A DNA stretch of 64,000 bases from Azolla caroliniana (Eukaryota > Polypodiophyta): NCBI GenBank assembly GCA_043228905.1, contig JBHGNT010000005.1:9176001-9240000 (forward strand), read 5' to 3'. Positions 9,708-18,811 of this stretch are shown piece by piece (the first letter of the stretch is position 1; each line of letters starts with the position of its first letter). A program made the position numbers and the translations under genes. Below the pieces are notes generated by a model. It was given only the letters and a program-made list of their open reading frames with translations. It was not told where the DNA came from and searched no databases.

Positions 9708-12491
9708 ATGGACCTACAAACGCTGTCGGAAGCCGCTAAGAAATGGCTAAAGCAACACGGGCTCGAGGGCTTCTTGACGATTATGGAGGTACCGCCACAC
9801 AAAGAAGCCGACAAGGTGATCAAAGAAATCGACACAGAGGTCATAACGGGGGAGGCGATCCGTGCGTTAACAGGCCTTCCGGAGGGAGGCATACTCACGA
9901 TTGACAATCCGACCTCGGAGCAACTCATCAAGTATTTGGGTGAGTACTCCCTAGCCAGCAAGGGCTACCGGACACAGGGCGGCGAAGATATGTTGTTCCG
10001 CGAGATTGCTCGTGTGCTCCACGAATACGGCCATGTGTACCCTAGACCCCCTGTCATGCCGTAGAACCGGGCAGGGATGATCATCGCAACCTATGAAGGG
10101 ATCAAGATGGATTGGCTGGTATTGATCGCAGACGGTTTGTGTGCGGCGATCGAGATCGTCAGAGGCAAAGACGGCAAAGAAGGCCGAGACGGACGGAGGA
10201 TATGGCACGCAGTAACGCAGTGGCTCACCTTGCTTGTGCCACCCGTTGAGCTCGTCCAGCCCAAGAAGCGGGGAAGAGTGGCGGATGGCACCCCAAAGAC
10301 GGCTTCCAAAAGACAACAGTTGTTGGCCTCTAAGGCCACTAAGGGGAAGGCGGCGGACGCAGAACAGGCGGGAAAGGAGAGCGCCAGCCGGAAGCGACCA
10401 ACGGATGCGCAGGAGGAACCACCGGTACGGCTCGTAAAGGTTACACTCCGCCGACCGGTGAATAGAGAAGCGGACCCCTTGGCGGCAAAACTCAATGCCG
10501 GGACTCAGGAAGAGGAAATAGAGGAGTAGCCTACGGAGCACCTCCAGCGACGGTCGTCGTCAAGAACCGTTGAGGCAGCCGGGAAACGTTCAGACCCTAA
10601 GACGGAGGAAACACCGGCTCCCCATACTGAGAATCCCACGCCAAGGGAAGAACCGGAACCGGTACGCATGGCACCGGAATCAGAAACCCCTGCACCACCG
10701 GCAACACCGGCAAGTCCCATCCCGCCAGAGCCGGAAATGTCAATGCAGCCTCCCTCGGCCAACCAAGAAGAAGCGCAAGGGGAACCAGGACAGCAGGGTG
10801 GTCCACGGGTAGAAACGGAATTGCAACTCGGCGCAATCATGCGGGACCACCCATCTACAAGTGAGCCCATCTGTCAAACCTCCGTGCAAGCACAACAACA
10901 ATGCACCGGTAGCCTGTGGCTCCGGTGGATAGGCGAACAGATTGCTGGAGTAGTGGGGTATATTGAGGCGGAAGAAAGAGCGCAAAGCGAACGGTTGCTC
11001 GTCACAACCGAGCAACAAGAGACGGCCCGGTCCAGGATCCGGTGCCTTGAAAAAGACTTGGATGAGGTCATGACAGAGATGGCCAAAATGGCCTTAACGG
11101 CAACACGGATCCAATCACGGGTGACTCCGGTAAGTGTACAGAATAAAGAAACAGTTCAACCTGTACATACCAATAAGAACCCGGCAATGGAAACCGTTCC
11201 AGAGAGAGATGCGGCGCAAGCCCAGGAGCTCGCGGATTTGAGAGATGAACTTGCCGCACAAGAAGCGCTAAGGAGCCGGGAACGGGAATTGAAGACAACG
11301 GGCGAAGTAGAATTAAAGAAGACTGTTGAGAACCTCCGCCGGGCAGAGGAGAGCCTCTGGAAAGGTCATCAAGCGTACGTCCGACTAAGGGAGGAAAAAG
11401 ACAAAGTGCTACAGGAAAAGGAAAAGTTGCCGAAGACGGCGGAAACAGAAATTGAATGGCTAAAGGAAGAGCTCCGCCAACAGAAGGACCGCGAGGACCG
11501 GGCCCGTCAACAGATCAATGCACGACTCAAGCAAACGACAGATGATTTTGAGCACCTACACCGGGACTACAAACGGCTGGAAATGGAGCATAAGGAACGG
11601 ATGGCCGAGCTCCAAGAGGAAGTTGATCGGGCCGCGACGGCGATCGCCGACGAACGTGCGGAAAATACAAGACGGTTGGACGAGGCGAAGAAGGTCCGGA
11701 TGGAGCTCAAGAGGCAGCAGCAGGAACAAAAGGAGAGAGCGTCAACGGTGATGCAAAAATTACAAAGCACATATCAAAGGGAATTGACGCATTACAAGGA
11801 GCAGGCGGAAGACAATGTCAAAATCATCAAACAATTGAAGGAGGAACGGCAAGCTGCGGAGATCAAATCGCAGTTGGGAACGGGCCGGATTCAGTGCATC
11901 CTCCGGGCATGGCTGAATCAGACAAAACGCTTGATTGACGAAAGCTCCGTAAGATGGTGGACAAAGTGGGCACAAAACGCGGCGGAACTCCAATTGCTAC
12001 GGGCAGACGTGGCAAACCGGCTGAAGGAAGGAGATGATTGTTACACGTTGACTTCCGAGGACTTCACCGCCATACGGGACGAGCTGGCCGATGACTTCCA
12101 AGTCCTGGCGGATGAACAGCTAGCGCAGGTCCGGCAACTCGTAGCTCAGCTAGATGATGATAGGCTGGACGCTCAAATCCAGTTTGAAAGCTACGAGCGG
12201 TCCCGGGTTCGGGAAGAAAAAGCACGGGAAGCGGCAACGGTTAACCTTAGTGATGAGGAACCGTCGTTGGCCGAGTGCCAGACCGGAACCAGTCAACCGG
12301 AGACCACTACGACGGAGGGAGCAACGACGGAGACGCCGGTGTTAGAGCAACAAACGGAGGAGCAGCCGCAGCAGCCACCAAAGGACCAGTCGCAGCAGCC
12401 ATCAACGGAGCAGCAACAACCACAACCAATTCCAGATGAACCATTGGAGACACTCGAACAAAGCATTCTGGATATTTTGGACGAAGAATAG
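9708..12491 (+). CDS. Element A ORF3: conserved N-domain plus long coiled-coil protein, interrupted by two TAG codons
   Basis: A single frame of about 927 codons runs from ATG 9708 to TAG 12489-12491, broken only by TAG at 10062 and 10527. The N-terminal part (9708-10290) is clearly homologous to the frame after pol in element C. Shared segments include YLGEYSLASKGYRTQGG versus YFGEYSILAKAYRMRDA, and GMIIATYEGIKMDW versus GIIIATFEGHAIDW. A Lys/Pro/Glu-rich middle follows (10290-10830). A long Glu/Lys/Arg/Gln-rich stretch with coiled-coil character spans about 11000-11900 and contains segments such as WLKEELRQQKDREDRARQ. The tail (12240-12490) is Thr/Gln/Pro-rich. No signal peptide, membrane segment, zinc motif or nuclease motif is visible, so it does not look like an envelope protein. 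The function is unknown. The 607 codons from 10668 to the end are uninterrupted. Confidence 0.8.
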
Positions 12492-12545
12492 CAATGGTCG
12501 GATGTGGATTCGACGTATAAGGTACTGTCCCACGGGCGTGCCATG

Positions 12546-12978
12546 TGTTACCGGCCGGCAAAGGAGTCCAGAGTGTGAAACGTGGAGTTATTTAATTATT
12601 AGGAATGGTTGTAAGTAAGCTATGAGTGTGGACGGACGGACCGGAATCGGTATGCCGTTCCGGATCCGGACCGATCCCGAACAGGTGCGGATGGCACCGT
12701 TTTGTACTACAGACCGGAAACCTATTTAAAGGCCCGGATACAATGTAATGAGCGGCGGTTAATTAATAAAGCTTAGTGTTTTTATCTCTCTGTGTTAATT
12801 GCCGTTCTGCATTCATTGTTATATCTTACGCGTGTGATTATTAAGGAAGATCTTACTAAGTAGCCTAATTAAGTCGGATTAATCGTTGATTCTAATCCTC
12901 TTGCCGTAACACCCCTTTGGTGAAGTGTCTTCCGTAGACACCCTGTGTTAGGCCATTGTCCGGCCCTAAGAGTTAACA
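12546..12978 (+). repeat. Element A 3' LTR
   Basis: 433 bp, with the same ends as the 5' LTR. It is followed at once by the target duplication GGGCA (12979-12983) and by element B coding sequence. The 54 bp between ORF3 and this LTR show no clear polypurine tract; the bases next to the LTR read GGGCGTGCCATG. Confidence 0.93.
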
Positions 12979-12983
12979 GGGCA

Positions 12984-14830
12984 ACCCTTCTGTAGTTCTT
13001 TCGTGGCTCTCGTAGTCGCGTGTATCTTCCACCCGTGTTTGGTGTTGATCGGCCATTTCCCCTTTTTGTAGAAGTCCATGGACATCAGGTTAATTTTTGA
13101 GCCGTGGTCAATCAACGCTACCACCAGTTCCTTCACGTCCCCGATGCGAACCGGGGTTTCCGTAGTCGCTCTTGCCCAGTGTGGCCTGGCGTAGTGGCTT
13201 TCCGCAAGCTTGTCTTCCGCGGTCATCTCGTCGAGGAGCGCCACCCCTATTTCAACTGGCTTCTCGGGTTCCGGTTCCGTCGTGAGACACTTTCGTTTTA
13301 CGAGATCCACGATGCAATTGTGGAATTCCCTTCTAGCGATTCCAAGTACTTCCCTTAGCGTGAGTTCTATGCGACTGTCGAGAATTCGCTCCTCTAGAAC
13401 CTTCTGTAGGTTCGTCGTTTTCTCGATCTCCGAGCTTGATCGGAAGCTCGGACCCCTGCCCTTTTCCTTCTCCTTGGACCCGGTTGGAGTGACATCGTGC
13501 CTCTTGTGCCTGCTTCGGGTGTCATACCTCCCCGAAGGGCCTACCCCCCTAGTCTTTCCGGCTTGCCTTTCGTCAATCAGATCTTCGTAGTTCCTGCACG
13601 CGGTTTCCACAAAGCCAGTGTTTTCTTCAACTGGGTCACTCCATCTAGTGGCCTCGCACACGTTCCTCCGCGCGGTCCGCTTTTTCCTTTTGCAGCCTTC
13701 CCCTGGACAAGGTCTTGAGTGCCACCGGCCAGAACCCGGGTTTTGTATCGGGCTTAGCCACCTTTTCACCTACGTGGATGACGGCCGAAGCCGAGTAGTG
13801 GATGGCTTTGACGTGCCGCGCCGCAGCCTTTTCCATTAACCTCTTCATGCCACCACGTCCGAAATTTACGTCAAGCATTCTTCGCGTGTTGCTCGCATGA
13901 ATCCTGCCATTCGAAAGATAAACCACAGTACTCCTGAGTGCTTCGCCGAAGTCGGCGCAATCTCTCCGGGCATGTCCGATGGCGTCACATCATATGCACC
14001 TTTGGTTGGCGGCGGTCGGCGGTCACACGGCTGACCCTCGTCACTTCGTAGGGCCTGGGCAATCTGGAGGTCGCGCACCATCCTTGTTAGTTCTTCCAGT
14101 CCTGTGTCGCCTGAAGGCCTCGCGACTACGTTTGCCTGGGGCGGGCCTAGCTCAAGCCACCTCCTCGCTTCTTCCGTTCGGGTCGGCGTCGGCTCAACCC
14201 CAATTTCGACAGCTGGTCCGGCCAGTGAGAACCCCTTCTCTTTCCAGTCTCTACGTTTGTCGATCCTGTCACACACTCCTTTGACAGTAACCCAATCGAT
14301 CGTGAGACTGTTGTTTGTTTCGAGAAGAAGGCCCACGCTTTCCCAGACGCGCAAATCGAACGATGTAATGAACAATAGGACCTTGCTCATCTCGAGCACG
14401 GTCCGGTCCAACGTAGAGAGCCGCGCGAACCGCGACTCGAACTCTTGGAGGAGCGCCGAAGCATTATGACCCTTGTCAGGGCAGTTAACCCAATCCACAA
14501 AGTCCTGTCTCGACAGTCGGAGCGAGTCATGGTAGATGTACATTTCGAGAACTTGCTCCGCGAAATCCGCCCAATCGCGGCAATCCGCCAGTATTTCGAT
14601 CATCTCCATATGGAGGCTCGGCGTCACGACCCGGGGAAACCTTGTCAGCCAACTATCCTCCGGTATATCCCTCACTTGTATTTCGGATTTGTAGGCCTCT
14701 AAGTAACTCGTGGCATCTTTCCCACTGAACTAGCCTATCTTGGTGACCATTGCTTCTATGGCCCTGTCGAGGGCACTCGTGCACTCGCGAGCGCTAACCA
14801 GGCGGTCTACCGCCACCGCCATTGCTTCCG
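12984..14830 (-). pseudogene. Element B gag and protease (fungal-like Ty3 lineage), right of the element A insertion
   Basis: Read on the minus strand from about 14830. It begins RNELAEAMAVAVDRLV and runs through a gag core (FVDWVNCPDKGHNASALLQEFESRFARL), a zinc-knuckle remnant (CDAIGHARRDC, about 13975) and a basic linker. The protease region has VALIDHGSKINLMSMDFYKKGKWPIN near 13080. It aligns with element F gag and protease (FEDWVETPDKG...FESRFGRL; LIDHGSEINLMSKEFYRKGKWPIN). The protease triad is D-H-G, as in F, instead of D-[ST]-G. Frameshifts and stops break it, including TAG near 14720 where F has CAG. The sequence is cut at 12979 by element A and resumes at 3027. Confidence 0.85.
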
Positions 14831-14930
14831 CAAGTTCGTTCCCTCTCATTTATTATTTTTATTTATTATTTATTTATTTATTTATTTTTTATTCCTTTGC
14901 CGCCCCCGTTCACGTTAGGTTCACCAAAGA
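14831..14930 (-). other. Element B leader and primer-binding site
   Basis: On the minus strand, TGGTGAACCTAACGTGAAC (14908-14926) lies 4 nt inside the LTR end. Element F has TGGTGAACCCGACGTGAAC at the same 4-nt spacing (48862). Agreement of position and sequence in two diverged elements supports it as the primer-binding site; the tRNA was not identified. A TTTA-rich microsatellite lies at 14848-14890. Confidence 0.7.
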
Positions 14931-15708
14931 TGTCGCGGAAATCTGCGCAAATGCGTAGAAATGGGGCAGGATCACGAGGGTCTTATACCAAGAAATCAGG
15001 GAAGTGAGGGGGAAGAGTCCGCGCTTCGCGTAGGCACCGAGACCGCGGGTAAACAGAGAACTGTAGTGAAAGGGAGAGGGATATAGAGTCGTGCGTAGCC
15101 ACGAACACCCACACAGACAGACAGACAAAGACGCGGTGAACAGCTTGTATTAAGTAGATAGGGTTATATTAATCGAAACGCGCGCATGGCATGGTAAACG
15201 ATTACAACCGGATCAGAGCCGGTGATGGAGTGTAGAGCTCGACAATAGTTAGATACACAAAGAGATACGTAGGTACGCAGAAGTTCAATTCCTTGGTTGG
15301 GAGCACTCAGGCGTCTGACTTGAGCAGGGGGGAAGCGCCTTCTGGTGATCAATCGTAGGACTTTTTAATGCGTACAAGCTCTCTTCTCCTTCTCTTCTTC
15401 TCCTCTCGATGGCTTCCCTAAAACAGGCCGAGGCCGCCCCTTTTATAGTGCAAGGAGCGACCGTTACAAATGCCTTTAAGACCTGTCGCTATCCTCCCTA
15501 GATTCTCTCCTCGATTCGCTTTCCTCGTAACTCTCCCCCCCCTACGCGATCTCGGAACTCCTATTAATGCTCTAATTACCTAGCACCCCTCATCCTACCA
15601 ATACCTAGTATTTACATAGTTTAATTTAGTAGGGATGTGCACTCGTGCACACCCGTGTTCCCGTGTGTTTCACACCGTTTCCTCCTATGGCCCAAGATCT
15701 TCACAACA
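14931..15708 (-). repeat. Element B 5' LTR
   Basis: About 778 bp in minus orientation, starting TGTTGTGAAGATC (15708 downward) and ending CCGCGACA (14931). A TATA box (CTATAAAAGG on the minus strand) lies at about 15440-15447. The flank next to its start is ACGT (15709-15712), followed by element C LTR sequence. B therefore inserted into the 5' LTR of C. The start resembles that of the solo LTR at 20915 (TGTCGTGAAGAAT). Confidence 0.8.
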
Positions 15709-15712
15709 ACGT

Positions 15713-15948
15713 ATTCTCTGTGTGTGGTAATCGTGTAAGAGTATTTGTGTAAAGGTGACGCATTGTGTGAAGGAGCTCGGTTGTAGTCGTCTCCCGAATA
15801 CCCTTTCCTCTTTACTTACGCCACGCGATGTAATAGCCACTTCAAATAGGCTGTATACGCTTTCCATTCTCTGCACTACAATCTCCTTGAGCCATACCCC
15901 GAAGGATTGAGGGTGGGTTGTGTTTACCCTAGCCAGTAACACTTTTGG
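15713..15948 (+). repeat. Element C 5' LTR (3' part) and primer-binding site
   Basis: This matches, in the opposite orientation, the LTR at 25981-26484. Both contain a stretch reading VWLKEI(V/A)VQRMESVYSLF when translated, and end in CCCTAGCC...ACA. The end at 15941 is followed by CTTTTGGCACGCCTGG, with TGG at 15946, placed as in element A. The upstream part of the LTR is missing because element B inserted at ACGT 15709-15712 and its far side is truncated. The shared translation is a coincidence of LTR homology rather than a gene. Confidence 0.65.
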
Positions 15949-17045
15949 CACGCCTGGTGATCTGTGATTCTCACAACGGAACATCAGGGAATGGATGTCT
16001 AGCCGTCAATGCACCAGAGAACCGATTCAGGATAGACCGCAGACCCGGTCCATAGCCCGAAGGGAAGAGGAATGAGTTACGTGAAAACCACGCCTCAACG
16101 ACTGCTTTCCGGGTCTCTCGGAAAATACACTCGAATCAACGCTCATTGAGTAAAGTGGGACTGGGCAGGAGTTCCTATCCCACCTTCACCATTATAGCGA
16201 AACCACCAGCACATCACAAACCTGTCCACATCGCGTCGGTAGTGTTGGCCTCAACCTCGGTCAATCTACTATGATGGCCTTCTCATACCCTCGTTTCAAC
16301 GGTGACACCGATGTCGAAGGTCACCCTTGATCGTTCCTGAATGTGTGGAACACGAACCATGTGTCGCAATGGCTACTAGAAGCTGAAGCTCACGTTTCCA
16401 AGATCGCGGAGTTCTGTCTGACCCTCGAAGGACGTGCAACCCAATGGCATGCCCAGCTCAACATTGCGGCTTTCGCCTCCTTCGACCAACTCCAGTCTGC
16501 ATTTTTACGCTTCTTTCATTGAAGGATTCCACAACGCGAAATTATCGGACAATTCTACTCTATTCGGCAGCTCTAGAAGGAGTCGATCATTGATTTCAGC
16601 CTACGGTTCCAAAATCTAAGGCGCCAACTGACAAGAGCCCCCACAGAAGACGAGGCCAAAGAAACGTTCTTGGTGGCCTTGCGCCAACCTTTGCGGATGA
16701 CGTTGGGATTACAGAACCTTACGGGATAGATGGCGGACATGGTCATTGAATAGGCTTTGCAGATGGAACTTGAGGACGAAGATGATTTAATGTCCATGAC
16801 ATTGTTACGACATGCACTACCATGGGAGGAGGAGTATCATTTTCGACAGGCTTTATTGTGCACGATATGCTTGAATTCGGGATATTCAGTGATCGAGTGC
16901 AACATGTGGGCACACTGCCCTGTCTATAGTAAGGCCAAAACCATGGAATGGGTGGAGTAGGACAAGATCCGTGAAGCTGCGAAAGCTTGGGTGGAGAAGG
17001 CAAATGAAGCCAATGTGCAACGCATGCGCCGAGAGTCAGCAAACG
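15949..17045 (+). pseudogene. Element C gag (A-lineage Ty3)
   Basis: The probable start is ATG 16271 (MMAFSYPRFNGDTD). The gag core follows: WNTNHVSQWLLEAEAHVSKIAEFCLTLEGRATQW, LRFQNLRRQLTRAPTEDEAKETFLVALRQPLRM. Then comes a zinc knuckle (CTICLNSGYSVIEC, about 16860, with the ligand His replaced by Tyr) and AWVEKANEANVQRM. It aligns with element A gag at about 4140-5470, but knuckles 2 and 3 are lost or damaged. At least six stops interrupt it, mostly TAG. Bases 15949-16270 are the untranslated leader, partly open in the same frame. Dead relic. Confidence 0.82.
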
Positions 17046-18190
17046 CCGCTATCATAAAGATTTTCGGAAATGGTGTGAAAGTCGCATAAAACATACGAAA
17101 TCGAGTATGAATCATATAAAACAATAATAGTGAAAATACTATTTTAAATAATTTTAATATCTTAGTACAAAAAGATGGAGGTCTTTAAGACCTTTCGAAT
17201 GCACTTTACTGCATAACAAACGGGCATCTAAGTCTCAAGTTATGTGGGTAGGAAGTTTGCAAAGGAAAAGAGAAAGATAAAACTATGAGATATCCCACAT
17301 AGCTGGGACAAATAAGGATCCCACCTTATATAAGGCAAAGCAAAAGCTATTATCTTTGTGTCTATGTGTGGAGCATAGAGAATTCAAGGTGACTTGAACT
17401 AAGTTAATTGGATGAGTGGGTGTGGCCTAGCTACATGTAAAGGTTTTCGCCAACCAAAATCGGTGGCAACCGGCGATAGAGCCGATGAGCCGGTGATCGG
17501 GATGCAGAGTGGGCCGGACCAAACGGATGCAAATCGGACAGATCGGTCGGGTCGTTGGCGGCGGAACCGACGATCGGCGACCGACAAGTAGCGACCGACC
17601 GGTGACTGGCAAGCGACTCGAGATGCGGACCAAATCGGATCGGGATGCAAACTGGCCCGGACCAAACGGATGCAAATCGAATGGATCGATCGGGTCCGTT
17701 GATCATGGTGCATGGTGTCTTAAAGATATTTGGTCCACCTCCAAGATAGGAAGCAATAGCCTTACCATTAAGCCAAATCATTTCTTTAGGTATTATATTT
17801 TTATCATTATAGCTTTACATATAAATTCTCATATTAGAGCTTGATTGAGTGACATGTGATGCATGAGCGCCAAATGGCAAACATGCATCACATGCATGTA
17901 TACATGTCTTGTACCCTCACATGCATCATATGCATGGGAGCATCTATAAAAGGGGGGATGAAAAAGATGAAAGGGAGCTTTGTACTTTATATCAAAATTA
18001 ATATTAAGAAGAAAATTCGTTATCCAATTGATGTATTAATCTTGTTCGTCAAATCTAAAGTCAAGAGTTCAATCTTAATCTCTCTCAATCTAAAGTCAAG
18101 CGTTCTATTTAATCTCAATCTCTCTCTCTCAATCTATCTTAAATCCTTTCTTGCTAAAGCTAGTGCATACTTCATGTCCTTCCAGTCCAG
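17046..18190 (+). repeat. About 1.1 kb of LTR-like DNA inserted between element C gag and protease
   Basis: Element C coding stops near 17045 and resumes at about 18191. The insert has no coding homology. It holds two TATA-like boxes (CTTATATAAGG near 17331 and CTATAAAAGG near 17946), so it may be one or two nested solo LTRs. A direct repeat of about 55 bp (units near 17500-17560 and 17635-17700, sharing GGCC.GGACCAAACGGATGC) lies in its middle. Several CATGCA/ATGCAT motifs occur at 17850-17945. I could not resolve LTR ends or a target duplication. Confidence 0.5.
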
Positions 18191-18811
18191 AACCCCGGCG
18201 GATCCGCCTCACGATCCACACATAGTGACGGATCTTCACGACACCGCGTCGTCCACTCACGAACAGGAAGTGACACCTACGGTGGATCCGATATTGCAAG
18301 CACTTGCCGATTGTGAAATTACTCTAACAATGGATAAATTATTGAACTTGGTCCCTCGATTCTGGCATACTGGAAACATGAATCTGGGGCATGGATAGAA
18401 TAGAAATCCCGACTAATTTTACGGAGTCTACCACAGGGCCAACCATGGTTGATCACCACAATCCGGCCATCAAGGTGGTTCTACAAGGACAGGAAGTCAC
18501 AGACTGCACGTTCCGGGGTGAACGTCATCAGTAAGGCCACGTGTAGCTGTCTCGGCATTACGGAGTGGGAACCATGACCATTCTGGCTCCGTATGGCAGA
18601 TACCTATTCCGTCAAACCATTAGGGTTGTTCCGGAAATTAAAGCTCTTGATTGGTGGCCATGGCTTTGAAATTGCAGCCGTGGTTCTAGCTCTCACCGCT
18701 CGTGGGGCATACCCCATCTTGTTAGGACGCCCATGGTTACGCTCAGCCAATATCAAGCAGAACTGGTAGTACAACTACATTAGCTTCCAACGGGGGCGAG
18801 CCAAGGTCCGG
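18191..18811 (+). pseudogene. Element C protease region
   Basis: This encodes ILQALADCEITLTMDKLLNLVPRF, which aligns with WQALQECQITLPLGRLLQLVPRF of element A. A frame-broken protease follows with AIKVVLQGQEVTD, then PWLRSANIKQNW in another frame and GRAKVRVPTQE near 18800. The active-site segment is disrupted by small deletions around 18505-18520. It links the gag and reverse transcriptase relics of element C. Confidence 0.75.

Larger units (their letters stand above)
3028..12978 (+). mobile_element. Element A: full-length Ty3/gypsy retrotransposon with an extra 3' ORF
   Basis: It is bounded by two 433-bp LTRs (TGTTACCGG...GAGTTAACA) and by a perfect 5-bp target duplication GGGCA (3023-3027, 12979-12983). 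It lies inside the protease gene of element B. The order is LTR, gag-protease, reverse transcriptase, RNase H, integrase, then a third frame (ORF3) before the 3' LTR. I count 7 substitutions between the LTRs (about 1.6%), so insertion is fairly recent. It is nevertheless non-autonomous: nine in-frame TAG codons and at least one frameshift interrupt its frames. No chromodomain follows integrase. The FLDDF active site and the post-pol ORF argue for a non-chromovirus (Athila/Tat-like) affiliation, but I cannot place it firmly. Confidence 0.93.

Noticed and set aside
9708-12491. ORF3 as an envelope gene
   Set aside because: No signal peptide, no hydrophobic membrane span, no cysteine-rich ectodomain; the protein is charged and coiled-coil.
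15685-15984. Apparently conserved protein segment shared with 26000-26220
   Set aside because: Both copies lie inside related LTRs (element C type); the shared translation follows from DNA homology and the frame breaks in one copy.
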